From contig NZ_RBZU01000001.1 of assembly GCF_003628125.1 (NCBI RefSeq), forward strand, positions 1,087,793-1,151,792: a stretch of DNA of 64,000 nucleotides, written 5' to 3'. Position 1 is the stretch's first letter; each line of letters opens with the position of its first letter. Made by a program: the position numbers and the translations under genes. Of the stretch, positions 37,994 to 47,574 are shown piece by piece. The notes beneath the pieces were generated by a model that saw only the letters and a list, made by a program, of their open reading frames with translations, was not told where the DNA came from and did not search any database. This stretch comes from Pararobbsia silviterrae (GTDB lineage Bacteria > Pseudomonadota > Gammaproteobacteria > Burkholderiales > Burkholderiaceae).

Positions 37994-39799
37994 GTGAGTT
38001 ATCAAGCCCCCATCAAGGACATGCTGTTCGTGCTCAACGAACTGGCCGGACTCGAAGACATCGCCGCATTGCCGGGCTTCGAGGATGCGCAACCCGAGAC
38101 CGTCCAGGCCGTGATCGAAGAATCCGCGCGATTCAATCAGGAAGTCGTCGCGCCGCTGAACGTGACGGGCGATCGCGAGCCGAGCAGTTGGCGCGATGGC
38201 GCCGTGACGACGACGCCGGGCTTCGCCGCGGCGTTCCGGCAGTTCGTCGAAGGGGGCTGGCAAGGTGTGCCGCACGCGGTCGATCTCGGCGGGCAGGGTT
38301 TGCCCAAGGTCGTGGCGACACCGTGCATCGAAATGCTCAATGCGGCCAATCTGTCGTTCGCGCTGTGTCCGTTGCTGACCGACGGTGCGATCGAGGCCTT
38401 GATGACGGCCGGCAGCGACACGCAAAAGGCGTTGTATGTCCCAAGGCTGATCTCCGGTGAATGGACCGGCACGATGAACCTCACCGAACCGCAGGCCGGT
38501 TCGGATCTCGCGCTGGTTCGTACGCGCGCCGAGCCGCAGGGCGACGGCAGCTACAAGGTCTTCGGCACGAAGATCTTCATCACGTACGGCGAACACGATA
38601 TGGCCGAGAACATCGTGCATCTCGTGCTCGCGAGAACGCCGGGCGCGCCCGAGGGCGTCAAGGGGATCTCGTTGTTCATCGTGCCGAAGTTCCTCGTGCA
38701 TGAGGACGGATCGCTCGGCGCGCGCAACGACGTGCAGTGCGTGTCGATCGAACACAAGCTCGGGATCAAGGCGAGCCCGACGGCGGTGCTCCAGTACGGC
38801 GACCACGGCGGTGCGACGGGCTATCTGATCGGCGAGGAGAATCGCGGCCTCGAATACATGTTCATTATGATGAACTCCGCGCGGTTCGCGGTCGGCGTCC
38901 AGGGCATCGGCGTCGCGGACCGCGCGTATCAGCATGCGGTCGCGTACGCGAAGGAGCGCGTGCAAAGCCGTCCTGTCGATGGTTCGGCGAAGCAGGCCGT
39001 CGCGATCATTCACCACCCGGATGTCAAGCGCATGCTGTCGACGATGCGCGCCTATACGGAGGCGTCGCGCGCGCTTGCCTATGTCGCGGCCTCGCATGCC
39101 GATCGCGCGCATGCGAGCGCGGATGCGGCCGAGCGCGCGCAACACAATGCGATTTACGAGTACCTCGTGCCGATCCATAAAGGCTGGAGCACCGAGATGT
39201 CGATCGAAGTCGCGAGCCTCGGCGTGCAGATCCACGGCGGCATGGGCTTCATCGAAGAGACGGGCGCCGCGCAGTACTACCGCGATGCGCGGATTCTGAC
39301 AATCTACGAAGGGACGACCGCGATTCAGGCGAACGACCTCGTGGGCCGCAAGACGGTCCGCGATGGCGGCGCAATCGCGAAGGGCGTCCTCGCGGCCGTC
39401 GCGGAGACCGAACGCGCGTTGGCTGCGCGTGCGGAGGCGGCCGATGCGGGCCCCGTATTCGAAACGATGCGCAAGCATTTGGCCGCGGGACGTCAAGGGC
39501 TCGCGGACGTCGTCGATTTTGTCGTCGCGCATGCGAAGTCCGATCCGAATGCGGTCTTTGCGGGCAGCGTGCCGTATCTGAAACTGTCGGGTATCGTGCT
39601 GGGCGGCTGGGTCATGGCGCGCGCGATGCTCGCGGCCGACGCGAAGCGCGCCGAGGATCCCGTCTTTCATGCGACGAAGATCGCGACCGCTTCGTTCTAC
39701 GCGAGTCATATCCTTTCGCAAGCGCCGGGCATCGCGGCGTCGATCGTCGAGACGGTCGGCGGCGATGCGTGGCTCGCGCAGGACGTCGAGGCGTATTGA
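37994..39799 (+). CDS. Acyl-CoA dehydrogenase, DmdC/large (about 600-residue) type
   Basis: 601 residues. Flavin enzyme that oxidises an acyl-CoA at alpha-beta and passes electrons to ETF, whose genes lie just upstream. SYQAPIKDMLFVLNEL and the ~600-residue length mark the group that includes DmdC (3-methylmercaptopropionyl-CoA dehydrogenase). FAD/substrate segments: MNLTEPQAGSDLALVRTRA, GIKASPTAVLQYG; the C-terminal IYEGTTAIQANDLVGRK is the flavin-contact segment. The last ~120 residues form the extra C-terminal domain. GTG start with GGGAG 8 bases upstream. The natural acyl-CoA is unknown. Confidence 0.9.
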   Translation: MSYQAPIKDMLFVLNELAGLEDIAALPGFEDAQPETVQAVIEESARFNQEVVAPLNVTGDREPSSWRDGAVTTTPGFAAAFRQFVEGGWQGVPHAVDLGGQGLPKVVATPCIEMLNAANLSFALCPLLTDGAIEALMTAGSDTQKALYVPRLISGEWTGTMNLTEPQAGSDLALVRTRAEPQGDGSYKVFGTKIFITYGEHDMAENIVHLVLARTPGAPEGVKGISLFIVPKFLVHEDGSLGARNDVQCVSIEHKLGIKASPTAVLQYGDHGGATGYLIGEENRGLEYMFIMMNSARFAVGVQGIGVADRAYQHAVAYAKERVQSRPVDGSAKQAVAIIHHPDVKRMLSTMRAYTEASRALAYVAASHADRAHASADAAERAQHNAIYEYLVPIHKGWSTEMSIEVASLGVQIHGGMGFIEETGAAQYYRDARILTIYEGTTAIQANDLVGRKTVRDGGAIAKGVLAAVAETERALAARAEAADAGPVFETMRKHLAAGRQGLADVVDFVVAHAKSDPNAVFAGSVPYLKLSGIVLGGWVMARAMLAADAKRAEDPVFHATKIATASFYASHILSQAPGIAASIVETVGGDAWLAQDVEAY

Positions 39800-39862
39800 T
39801 CGAAGCGGGACATCGGCTCGACGGTGGTCGACGTCGAGATGATGTCCGCCGTTGGCCCAATG

Positions 39863-39891
39863 CATCGGCGACCGCGCTGCGGTCGCCGATG
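39863..39891. other. Perfect 13-bp stem-loop between convergent genes
   Basis: CATCGGCGACCGC and GCGGTCGCCGATG around a 3-base loop, 63 bases after the acyl-CoA dehydrogenase stop and before the end of dadA. No T tract on either strand. It is followed by short 9-bp direct repeats (ATGTCGTGA twice, 39889–39906). Confidence 0.75.
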
Positions 39892-40070
39892 TCGTGAATG
39901 TCGTGAATGTCGCGCCGGGCATCGGCCCGCGCGCGACGTATCCTCGCGTGTCTTCAGTCGGACGTTCTGAGTTGGCCGCCTTGAGGCAGGATCACCTCAG
40001 TCAGGTCCGCTCCGTCGGGTCCCTCAGATAGCTCCTCGATAGATCCGTCGATAGGCTTACTCAGGTCTCC

Positions 40071-41363
40071 TCACGCCCCTGCATAGGCCGGACGCCACGC
40101 GCGATCGCCGCCCTTGAGGTAGCGCGCCACCGACAGATCATCCGACTGGATCGCCGGACGACGGCCCGACATCAGGTCGGCGAGCAACTGGCCCGAACCG
40201 CACGACATCGTCCAGCCGAGCGTACCGTGGCCCGTGTTCAGGAACAGGTTCGGCAGGCTCGTCTTGCCGACGATCGGCGTGCCATCGGGCGTCATCGGAC
40301 GCAGTCCCGTCCAGAATGTCGCCGACGCCGTGTCGCCCGCGCCCGGAAACAGATCGTTGACGACCATCTCGAGCGTCGCGCGGCGCGCCGGATTCAATTC
40401 GCGGTTGTAACCGACGACTTCGGCCATACCGCCGACGCGGATCCGGTCGTCGAAGCGCGTCACGGCGATCTTGTAGGTTTCGTCGAGCACGGTCGAGACG
40501 GGCGCATGCGATGCATCGACGATCGGCACCGTGATCGAATAGCCCTTGAGCGGATAGACCGGAATCCTGACGATGTTGTCGAGCAGCGGCTTCGAGAACG
40601 CGCCGAGCGCGACGACGTACGAATCGGCGCGCAACGTCTGATCGGCGCAGCGTACGCCCGCGATACGCCCGCCCGCGACTTCGAGCGCATCGATCGACAC
40701 GCCGTAGCGGAACGTCACGCCGAGGGCTTCGGCCATCGCGGCCAGGCGTTGCGTGAACAACTGACAATCGCCTGTTTCATCGTTCGGCAGACGCAGCCCG
40801 CCCGTGAGCTTGTGCCGGACGTTCGCGAGCGCCGGTTCGGCGAGCGCGAGTTCGTCGGGCATCAACAATTCGTACGGCACGCCTGCGTCTTCGAGCACCG
40901 CGATGTCTTTCGCGGCGCCGTCGAGCTGCGCCTGGCTGCGGAACAACTGGAGCGTGCCGCCCTGACGGCCCTCGTATTCGATGCCCGTGTCCGCGCGCAG
41001 CGCCTGGAGGCAATCGCGGCTATATTCAGCCAGACGCACCATCCTCGCCTTGTTGACCGTATAGCGATCGGTGCTGCAGTTGCTGAGCATCTGCCAGAGC
41101 CACTGAAGCTGAAAACGCGAACCGTCGGGCCGCACGGCGAGGGGCGCATGTTTTTCGAACATCCACTTGATCGCCTTGAGCGGCACGCCCGGCGCGGCCC
41201 ACGGCGCCGCATAGCCGGGCGACACCTGGCCAGCGTTCGCAAAACTCGTTTCCAGCGCGGGACCCGCCTGACGATCGATCACGGTGACGTCATGGCCCGC
41301 GCGCGCGAGGTAATACGCGCTGGTCGTACCGACGACACCACTGCCAAGGATCAGGATTTTCAT
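40071..41363 (-). CDS. dadA: D-amino acid dehydrogenase small subunit
   Basis: 430 residues, FAD enzyme oxidising D-alanine and other D-amino acids to keto acids at the inner membrane. [29 protein letters not shown] is the FAD motif; [17 protein letters not shown] and [16 protein letters not shown] are diagnostic of DadA. The ATG at 41363 is preferred to the GTG three bases upstream. Divergent from an Lrp-type regulator, the classical dad arrangement; the usual partner alanine racemase is not here. Confidence 0.95.
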   Translation of the reverse strand: MKILILGSGVVGTTSAYYLARAGHDVTVIDRQAGPALETSFANAGQVSPGYAAPWAAPGVPLKAIKWMFEKHAPLAVRPDGSRFQLQWLWQMLSNCSTDRYTVNKARMVRLAEYSRDCLQALRADTGIEYEGRQGGTLQLFRSQAQLDGAAKDIAVLEDAGVPYELLMPDELALAEPALANVRHKLTGGLRLPNDETGDCQLFTQRLAAMAEALGVTFRYGVSIDALEVAGGRIAGVRCADQTLRADSYVVALGAFSKPLLDNIVRIPVYPLKGYSITVPIVDASHAPVSTVLDETYKIAVTRFDDRIRVGGMAEVVGYNRELNPARRATLEMVVNDLFPGAGDTASATFWTGLRPMTPDGTPIVGKTSLPNLFLNTGHGTLGWTMSCGSGQLLADLMSGRRPAIQSDDLSVARYLKGGDRAWRPAYAGA

Positions 41364-41575
41364 CACGCAGCCTACTCGATCAAAAGAGAGAAAAAACGAT
41401 CGCCCGGCGATCGGAGGGCTGGCGATACAGGGTGGTTGAACCGGCCTTCGCGGCGCGAGGCGGGTTCGACCGCCGGGACTTCGCGAGCGGGCACGGATTG
41501 CCAGCAGATGCTGCTATGGTATTGAGCTTCTACTAGTAACGGTTTCTGTACAAAAATGATATTTGGTGAAAAATC
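41364..41575. promoter_or_regulatory. Divergent dadA/lrp control region
   Basis: 212 bp; the half next to lrp is AT-rich (41517–41575), with TGATAT as a possible -10 for lrp and short inverted elements (ACTAGT, TTTCTGTACAAAAA). Lrp/BkdR-type regulators usually bind such divergent gaps and answer to the amino acid; no exact site was defined. Confidence 0.5.
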
Positions 41576-42064
41576 ATGAGAACGCACCGACAACCCGTCC
41601 GTACGCTCGACAAGATCGATCACAAGATCCTGCGTTTTCTTCAACGCGACGGGCGCATGCCGATGAAAGAGCTCGCCGAACAGATCGGGCTTTCGCTGAC
41701 GCCCTGCATCGAACGCGTCAAGCGCATGGAACGCGACGGGGTCATCACGGGCTACTACGCGCGCGTGAATCCCGCCGAGCTCGGCGCGTCGTTGCTCGTG
41801 TTCGTCGAAATCACGCTCGATCACAAGAACGGCAGCATGTTCGAGATGTTTCGGCGGGAAGTCGCGAAGATTCCCGAAGTGCTCGAATGCCATCTCGTGT
41901 CGGGCGATTTCGACTATCTGATCAAGGCGCGGATCCGCGAGATGGGCGACTACCGGAAGCTGCTCGGCGACATGCTGCTGCAACTGCCGGGGGCCGTGCA
42001 GTCGAAGAGCTATGTGGTCATGGAAGAAATCAAGGAGACGCTCGAAATCTCGGTGCCGGAGTAG
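41576..42064 (+). CDS. lrp: Lrp/AsnC-family transcriptional regulator, probably of dadA
   Basis: 162 residues: N-terminal HTH (LDKIDHKILRFLQRDGRMPMKELAEQIGLSLTPCIERVKRMERDGVITGY read in pieces) and C-terminal RAM/ligand domain (EVLECHLVSGDFDYLIKARI). The sequence is close to global Lrp. Position opposite dadA suggests leucine/alanine-responsive activation of D-alanine catabolism. Confidence 0.93.
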   Translation: MRTHRQPVRTLDKIDHKILRFLQRDGRMPMKELAEQIGLSLTPCIERVKRMERDGVITGYYARVNPAELGASLLVFVEITLDHKNGSMFEMFRREVAKIPEVLECHLVSGDFDYLIKARIREMGDYRKLLGDMLLQLPGAVQSKSYVVMEEIKETLEISVPE

Positions 42065-42139
42065 CCGGCTGCTCACCATGCACCGGACATGCAGGGCACG
42101 CGAAGGGTTTCGGCTGGCTTTTTCGCAACGAGTTGTATG

Positions 42140-42155
42140 CTGTATATCCATACAG
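42140..42155. promoter_or_regulatory. LexA (SOS) box
   Basis: CTGTATATCCATACAG fits CTG-N10-CAG and differs from the E. coli consensus core in only two central positions. It is centred 66 bases before the radical-SAM start, in the gap after lrp. Confidence 0.8.
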
Positions 42156-42213
42156 TCTTTTGCGACCCGCGGCGCGCTTCACGTCTGCGCTCGAGCCGTC
42201 GTCGCCGACACCG

Positions 42214-43413
42214 ATGATTCCGCTGAAGCCGATCTCCGATCTCCCCGCGCGATCCGATGTGGATCGCCATGATCCCGACTTGCCGGGCGAAGCGCCCGTC
42301 GTCGAGCGCCCGCTCGTCGCGCGCAAGGGCCGGGGCGCGGTCGGGAATATCCAGGGCCGGTATGAAGTCGATTCGCGCGCGGCGTTCGACGACGGCTGGA
42401 GCCACGAAGACGATACGGATGCGCCGACGCTTCGCACCCATGTGTTCGACGAACGCGCCAAGAGCATCCTCACGCGCAACCAATCGCCCGATATCCCGTT
42501 CGGCGTCTCGCTGAACCCGTATCGCGGCTGCGAGCACGGATGCATCTACTGCTTCGCGCGTCCGACGCACAGCTATCTCGGCCTGTCGCCGGGACTCGAC
42601 TTCGAGAGCCAGATTTACGCGAAGGTCAACGCCGCCGAATTGCTCGAACGCGAGCTCGCGAAACCGGGCTATACGCCCGAACCGATCGCGCTCGGCGTTT
42701 CGACCGACGCCTATCAGCCGATCGAGCGCGAGCGCCGTATCACGCGGGCGGTCATCGAGGTCCTGAGCCGAGCGGGTCATCCGTTTGCTTCGATCACGAA
42801 GTCATCGCTGATCGAACGTGATATCGATCTGCTCGCGCCGATGGCCGAGCGTAATTTGTTTTCGGCCGCGATCACGATCACGACGCTCGATCCCGTCATC
42901 GCCCGCACGCTCGAACCGCGCGCCGCCGCACCCGCGCGCCGGCTCAAAACGATACGCGCGTTGGCCGACGCGGGCATATCCGTCGCGGTCTCGATCGCGC
43001 CCGTCATTCCGTTCGTGACCGAACCCGATATGGAGCGCGTGATCGAAGCATGCCGCGACGCCGGCGCGAGCGCCGCGAGCTACATCGTGCTGCGCTTGCC
43101 GTGGGAGGTGTCGCCGCTGTTCGAACAATGGCTCGCCGCGCATTTTCCCGATCGCGCCGAGCGCGTGCTCGGACGCGTGCGGGAGATGCGCGGCGGCAAG
43201 AACTACGACGCGTCGTTTGCGACGCGCATGAAGGGCACGGGTTTGTGGGCCGAGCTGATTCGTCAGCGATTCACGCAAGCCGTCAAGCGATGCGGCCTCA
43301 ACGAACACCGGCGCGGCGCGATGGATATGTCGCTGTTCGAGCGGCCCGTCGTCACGAAGCCGGTGTCGGTTCAGGCGAAGCGGCCCGACGACGCGCAGCT
43401 TTCGTTGTTTTGA
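42214..43413 (+). CDS. PA0069-type radical SAM protein (Rv2578c/spore-photoproduct-lyase-like)
   Basis: 399 residues from this ATG. The radical-SAM Cys triad is in YRGCEHGCIYCFARPTH (CxxxCxxC) and binds a 4Fe-4S cluster. Conserved text around it (NQSPDIPFGVSLNPYRGC, GVSTDAYQPIERE, ITKSSLIERD, APVIPFVTEPDME) is typical of the PA0069 family, which belongs to the SplB-related branch. A consensus SOS box upstream fits a DNA-damage role; I recall PA0069 of Pseudomonas aeruginosa being listed in the LexA regulon. The frame is open upstream over lrp and the box, so the start after the box is used. Biochemical function is unknown. Confidence 0.88.
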   Translation: MIPLKPISDLPARSDVDRHDPDLPGEAPVVERPLVARKGRGAVGNIQGRYEVDSRAAFDDGWSHEDDTDAPTLRTHVFDERAKSILTRNQSPDIPFGVSLNPYRGCEHGCIYCFARPTHSYLGLSPGLDFESQIYAKVNAAELLERELAKPGYTPEPIALGVSTDAYQPIERERRITRAVIEVLSRAGHPFASITKSSLIERDIDLLAPMAERNLFSAAITITTLDPVIARTLEPRAAAPARRLKTIRALADAGISVAVSIAPVIPFVTEPDMERVIEACRDAGASAASYIVLRLPWEVSPLFEQWLAAHFPDRAERVLGRVREMRGGKNYDASFATRMKGTGLWAELIRQRFTQAVKRCGLNEHRRGAMDMSLFERPVVTKPVSVQAKRPDDAQLSLF

Positions 43414-43440
43414 GCCGATACCCGTGTGTGCGTCGCGACG

Positions 43441-43502
<62 letters not shown>

Positions 43503-43526
43503 TACGGCGCGGCCGCGGCGCCCGCC

Positions 43527-43982
43527 TCATCCATTCGATTCGTTGCCGACCGTGTGTTCGAAGTAGGTCTGAAACGTGTAGGCGAGGCCGCTCATCAAGT
43601 AACCGGCTCCGATGAACAGCGCGAAGATCACGATGAGGACGACGGTCCAGCCTGACTGGCTCTTGCGTGTCGAGCCCGCGTTGAATTGAGCATCCCACCG
43701 TGCGTCGGGGCGCAGGCCGTAGACGATGGCCGCGAGAAAGCCCGCGAGCACCGATACGCATCCGATCGCGCTGAGCACCCAGCCCGCGATCGAACTTTGC
43801 TGCGTCGACACCATGAGCCACGCGCCCGCGGCGCCGAGCAGCGAACCGACGATGTGCAGCCATCCGTACGGATCGGCCTTGCCGCGCAAGTAAAATCGGT
43901 GCGCGCCGAGCCAGCCGAACAGAAACGCGAGGGCGGCGGTCAAGGTCTTGTTTTTGAACGGCGATTCGATTGGGCTGGACAT
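43527..43982 (-). CDS. TM2-domain membrane protein
   Basis: 151 residues from this ATG. TM2 domain: FKNKTLTAALAFLFGWLGAHRFYLRGK (GxxGxHRFYLG-type motif), then two more hydrophobic segments (GWVLSAIGCVSVLAGFLAAIVYG and VVLIVIFALFIGAGYL), so about four helices. Function of bacterial TM2 proteins is unknown. A longer start at 44015 adds 11 Pro-rich residues; neither start has a clear ribosome site. Its 3' end faces the (ACGACA)10 tract. Confidence 0.8.
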   Translation of the reverse strand: MSSPIESPFKNKTLTAALAFLFGWLGAHRFYLRGKADPYGWLHIVGSLLGAAGAWLMVSTQQSSIAGWVLSAIGCVSVLAGFLAAIVYGLRPDARWDAQFNAGSTRKSQSGWTVVLIVIFALFIGAGYLMSGLAYTFQTYFEHTVGNESNG

Positions 43983-44418
43983 GGGCGGCGTGACGACGGG
44001 TAGAGTGGGCGGCATGGTCGGCGGTGATCAGCGGCGCTAACCGGGGCTGAAATCCGGGGCGGCTTTCCAAGGCAACCCCTGCGGCCCGTGGTCCGCTACG
44101 GCGGTCCGGACTGCCATCCGGGATCGCCGCCCAAGATCGTCGCCCAGGACGGCCATCCAAGGCAGCCATCCCGGGCCGCCATCGGAGGCAGCCATCCTGG
44201 GCAATCCCGGGCTGCAGTCCGCCGAATCGGCAATCGGGCGCGCTCCGACGTACCGGAGCGCCGCGAAGGCTCGCATTCTACTTGCACCCGCGCGCGACGC
44301 GCGATGAATCCGCGATGCGCATCGCTGCGGCAGCCCCGGAACGCGGGCAAAAGTCCGATTTCGACGCGCGAACCCACCGGATTTGCACAAAAAATCTGTG
44401 CGCGCACCGGGTAAGTGT
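43983..44418. other. Intergenic region with degenerate GGCAGCCATCC-type repeats
   Basis: About 435 bp between the TM2 gene and rpsP. Bases about 44110–44210 hold several diverged copies of a GGC(A/C)GCCATCC motif spaced 12–20 bases. No gene is convincing; the minus-strand frame here has Trp-rich repeats (GWLPWMA) that reflect the DNA repeat. Confidence 0.5.
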
Positions 44419-44447
44419 TTGTTCGGCCGTGTCTTTCACGTTATACT
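44419..44447 (+). promoter_or_regulatory. Promoter of the rpsP-rimM-trmD-rplS operon
   Basis: TTGTTC (44419–44424), 17-base spacer, TATACT (44442–44447), 47 bases before rpsP. Confidence 0.65.
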
Positions 44448-44493
44448 TCGCGGTTTCCGTATTCGATCACTTCTGATCTCCCAAGGATTCTGT

Positions 44494-44751
44494 ATGGTCA
44501 TCATCCGTCTCGCACGCGGCGGCGCGAAGAAGCGCCCGTTCTACAACATCGTTGTGACCGACTCGCGCAACCGCCGCGACGGCCGTTTCATCGAGAAGCT
44601 CGGCTTCTACAACCCGGTCGCACAAAAGGGCGAAGCCCTGCGTATCGCTCAAGACCGTCTGACGTACTGGACGGGCACGGGCGCGCAACTGTCGGAAACG
44701 GTCGCTCGTCTGGTCAAGCAATCGCAAGCTGCAGCACCGGCTGCCGCCTAA
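44494..44751 (+). CDS. rpsP: 30S ribosomal protein S16
   Basis: 85 residues: [41 protein letters not shown] is unmistakable (given here as the N-terminal half). Assembly protein of the 30S body. AAGGA lies 7 bases before ATG 44494; the upstream frame includes the promoter and is not coding. First gene of the four-gene operon. Confidence 0.98.
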   Translation: MVIIRLARGGAKKRPFYNIVVTDSRNRRDGRFIEKLGFYNPVAQKGEALRIAQDRLTYWTGTGAQLSETVARLVKQSQAAAPAAA

Positions 44752-44770
44752 GTTTCAGGCGGGGCTTTTT

Positions 44771-45460
44771 TTGGCCACGTTCGGCAATTTCGCGAAGCGT
44801 AAGGTCCCGGACCGGACGCCAGGCGCGGAATCGGGTGTCGATGATGCCGATGCGGGCTCGCTCGAAGCGGCCGCATTGCCCGACGATCTGATCGAAGTCG
44901 GTGTGATCGTCGACGCCTATGGTGTCAAAGGCTGGGTCAAGGTTCAGCCTCACGCGCAGGAAGGCCAGGGTGGAGACGCGCTGGTGCGTGCGCGCGGTTG
45001 GTGGCTCGCGCCGCGTATCGCGGCGCCGGGCCAGCCCGTCGGCGGCGCAGGTGCGTCGGCGGCGGGTGCCCAAGGCGCGCTGCGCGGATATGCGGTCAGT
45101 CAGGCGAAGCCGCATAGCGGCAGCGTCGTCGCGCATCTCAACGGCTTCGCCGATCGCGATCAGGCACTCGCAGCGAAGGGCTCGGCCGTGCACGTGCGTC
45201 GGGCGGACTTCGCGAAGCTCGATCGCGACGAGTTTTACTGGGTCGATCTGATCGGTCTTGCCGTCGTCAACGGCGAGGGCGATCGACTCGGCCAGGTCGT
45301 GGGGCTGATCGACAACGGCGCGCACTCGGTCATGCGCGTCGCACCGAGCGAGGACGCGCGCGCGTCGGATGAACGGCTGATTCCGTTTGTCGACGCGTAT
45401 GTGCGCAGCGTGGATTTCGACGCGCGGCAGGTCGTCGTCGATTGGGGTCTCGATTATTAA
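44771..45460 (+). CDS. rimM: 16S rRNA maturation protein RimM
   Basis: 229 residues; binds S19 and helps 30S head maturation. The RimM N-domain begins near residue 40 ([20 protein letters not shown]) and the PRC barrel follows ([33 protein letters not shown]). The first ~38 residues are an unconserved extension like those in other Burkholderiaceae. The only start consistent with that extension is a TTG at 44771, 19 bases after rpsP. A Gly/Ala-rich loop (residues about 88–103) is inserted in the N-domain. Confidence 0.88.
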   Translation: MATFGNFAKRKVPDRTPGAESGVDDADAGSLEAAALPDDLIEVGVIVDAYGVKGWVKVQPHAQEGQGGDALVRARGWWLAPRIAAPGQPVGGAGASAAGAQGALRGYAVSQAKPHSGSVVAHLNGFADRDQALAAKGSAVHVRRADFAKLDRDEFYWVDLIGLAVVNGEGDRLGQVVGLIDNGAHSVMRVAPSEDARASDERLIPFVDAYVRSVDFDARQVVVDWGLDY

Positions 45461-45485
45461 TCACGATCCACAGGCGGGGAGCGCG

Positions 45486-46394
45486 ATGCAGTTCGACGTC
45501 GTCACGCTCTTTCCGGAGATGTTCGGCGCATTGACCGATTTCGGCATCACGAGCCGCGCGGTCAAGCAGCAGCGATTTGCGTTGCGGACGTGGAATCCGC
45601 GCGATTTCACGACGAACAACTACCGGACGGTCGACGATCGGCCGTATGGCGGCGGGCCCGGCATGGTCATGCTGGCCAAACCGCTCGAGGATGCGATCGA
45701 CGCGGCCAAGGCCGCGCAGGCGGCGGCGGGCGTCGAGCGTCCGCGTGTGCTGCTGATGTCGCCGCAAGGCGCGCCGCTCACGCATCGGCGTGTCGCGCGG
45801 TTCGCGGCGCAACCCGGTCTCGTGTTGCTCTGCGGTCGTTACGAGGCGATCGATCAGCGCTTGATCGACCGGTGCGTCGACGAGGAAGTCAGCCTCGGGG
45901 ATTTCGTGCTGTCGGGTGGCGAACTGCCGGCGATGGCCTTGATGGACGCGGTGATCCGGCTGCTGCCGGGCGTGCTCAACGACGCGCAATCCGCGGTGCA
46001 GGATAGTTTCGTCGACGGGCTGCTCGATCATCCGCATTACACGCGGCCCGAAGAATATGAAGGCGTGCGCGTGCCGGACGTATTGCTCGGCGGCAATCAC
46101 GCAGAGATTGAAAAGTGGCGTCGCCAACAGGCGCTCGCCAATACGCTTGCGAAACGCCCGGATCTGATCAAGGCGGCGCGCAGGTACAAGACGTTGAGTC
46201 GTGCCGATGAGGCATGGCTCGCGAGTCTCGGTACAGTCGTGAAGGCCGAGGCGCAACAAGGGGATACCGCGTATGCGGTATCCGAAACAAACCCATCCTC
46301 TACCGGGGCCAATGAAGCAAGCGCGCGTCCTGTGGCGCGACAAGGCATCAACGCCGGCATGATGGATCCAGGAGTCAGTGATGAATCTGATTGA
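45486..46394 (+). CDS. trmD: tRNA (guanine-N1)-methyltransferase TrmD with C-terminal extension
   Basis: 302 residues; makes m1G37 in tRNA to prevent frameshifting. Trefoil-knot SAM site: [53 protein letters not shown]. Typical TrmD is about 255 residues; here about 45 extra, low-conservation residues follow LASLGT, and the gene overlaps rplS by 14 bases. The extension contains the DNA for a perfect hairpin (46262–46283). SD-like GGGGAG precedes the ATG. Confidence 0.95.
   Translation: MQFDVVTLFPEMFGALTDFGITSRAVKQQRFALRTWNPRDFTTNNYRTVDDRPYGGGPGMVMLAKPLEDAIDAAKAAQAAAGVERPRVLLMSPQGAPLTHRRVARFAAQPGLVLLCGRYEAIDQRLIDRCVDEEVSLGDFVLSGGELPAMALMDAVIRLLPGVLNDAQSAVQDSFVDGLLDHPHYTRPEEYEGVRVPDVLLGGNHAEIEKWRRQQALANTLAKRPDLIKAARRYKTLSRADEAWLASLGTVVKAEAQQGDTAYAVSETNPSSTGANEASARPVARQGINAGMMDPGVSDESD
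46262..46283 (+). promoter_or_regulatory. Hairpin within the trmD 3' extension upstream of rplS
   Basis: GGATACCGC and GCGGTATCC form a perfect 9-bp stem with a GTAT loop, about 100 bases before the rplS start. No U tract follows. It may be an RNA element adjusting trmD/rplS expression. Confidence 0.45.
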
Positions 46395-46761
46395 AAAGCT
46401 TGAGCAGGAAGAAATCGTCCGTTCGCTCGGCGACAAGGTGATTCCCGAGTTCGCCCCCGGCGATACGGTGATCGTCAGCGTGAACGTCGTCGAAGGTAAC
46501 CGCAAGCGTGTCCAGGCCTACGAAGGCGTGGTCATCGCGAAGCGTAACCGTGGCCTGAACTCGTCGTTCATCGTCCGCAAGATCTCGTCGGGCGAAGGCG
46601 TCGAACGGACCTTCCAGACGTATTCCCCGTTGCTCGCGAGCATCGTCGTCAAGCGTCGTGGCGATGTGCGCCGTGCGAAGCTGTACTACCTGCGCGATCG
46701 CTCGGGCAAGTCGGCACGGATCAAGGAAAAGCTCATCTCGAAGGATCGCGCGGAAGCGTAA
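46381..46761 (+). CDS. rplS: 50S ribosomal protein L19
   Basis: 126 residues: [14 protein letters not shown] at the start, then [20 protein letters not shown] and [17 protein letters not shown], the L19 signature. It sits at the 30S–50S interface. The ATG at 46381 has AGGAG at a good distance; a GTG codon directly before it is an alternative. Overlaps trmD, so translation is probably coupled; followed by a strong terminator. Confidence 0.97.
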   Translation: MNLIEKLEQEEIVRSLGDKVIPEFAPGDTVIVSVNVVEGNRKRVQAYEGVVIAKRNRGLNSSFIVRKISSGEGVERTFQTYSPLLASIVVKRRGDVRRAKLYYLRDRSGKSARIKEKLISKDRAEA

Positions 46762-46774
46762 TCCCGACGGAAAG

Positions 46775-46803
46775 AAAGCACCCTTCGGGGTGCTTTTTTT
46801 ATT
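46775..46803 (+). terminator. Rho-independent terminator after rplS
   Basis: AAGCACCC–TTCG–GGGTGCTT with a UUCG tetraloop followed by a T tract, ending the rpsP operon. Confidence 0.95.
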
Positions 46804-46829
46804 TTTGCCGCCCTTGTTCGCTCGTCCGC

Positions 46830-47516
46830 ATGGCTCGACCGCTGTTTGACCCCGAATTGCTCCCGATTGTCGCCGTCGATCAGGGCCTGCCGCCCGTCGC
46901 CGACGATCGATTGACCGCCGCGGCGTTGCGCAGCCGCTTTCGCGATGCGCGCGCCTGGACGCCGGAACCGCCCGAGGCCTTCAAGCCGACGCCGCCGGGT
47001 GAGCCGCGCGCGGCGGCCGTGCTCGTGCCGATCGTCGCACGACACGACGCGCTGACGGTCTTGTTCACGCGCCGCGCGGCGCATCTGTCCGACCATGCGG
47101 GACAGATCAGTTTTCCGGGCGGCCGCGCGGAACCCGACGACGCGGACGTCGTCGCGACCGCGCTGCGTGAGGCTCGCGAAGAGGTCAGCCTCGACGCGTC
47201 GCATGTCGAAGTGCTCGGCCACTTGCCCGAGATGGTGACCGTGACCGGCTACCGCGTCACGCCGGTCGTCGCGCTCGTGCATCCGCCGTTCACGGTGTCG
47301 GCCGACGATTCGGAAGTCGCCGAGATATTCGAGGTGCCGCTCGCCTTTCTGATGAACCCCGCGAATCACGAGACGCGCGAGTTTCGTTATGAATCGGGTC
47401 AGCGGCGCTTTTTCTCGATGCCGTATCCGAGGCATGACGAAGCGGGCGGCGTGTACTTCATCTGGGGCGCCACGGCAACCATGCTGCGCAATTTGTATCG
47501 CTTTCTCTCCGCGTGA
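46830..47516 (+). CDS. Nudix hydrolase, CoA pyrophosphatase type
   Basis: 228 residues. Nudix box GGRAEPDDADVVATALREAREEV is intact (G5xE7xREUXEE pattern). The preceding VLFTRRAAHLSDHAGQISFPGG is the extra motif of CoA diphosphatases (YeaB/NudL, UPF0035), so it probably cleaves CoA and its derivatives to 4'-phosphopantetheine products. It starts 27 bases after the rplS terminator. Confidence 0.88.
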   Translation: MARPLFDPELLPIVAVDQGLPPVADDRLTAAALRSRFRDARAWTPEPPEAFKPTPPGEPRAAAVLVPIVARHDALTVLFTRRAAHLSDHAGQISFPGGRAEPDDADVVATALREAREEVSLDASHVEVLGHLPEMVTVTGYRVTPVVALVHPPFTVSADDSEVAEIFEVPLAFLMNPANHETREFRYESGQRRFFSMPYPRHDEAGGVYFIWGATATMLRNLYRFLSA

Positions 47517-47574
47517 TGGCCCGTTGGAACGCTGTGCTATGTTTACCCGCACAACGACATAAACGGCATGCCGC

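Noticed and set aside
44037-44390. Trp-rich minus-strand frame upstream of rpsP
   Set aside because: Its GWLPWMA repeats reflect degenerate DNA repeats; no start signal or homolog recognised.
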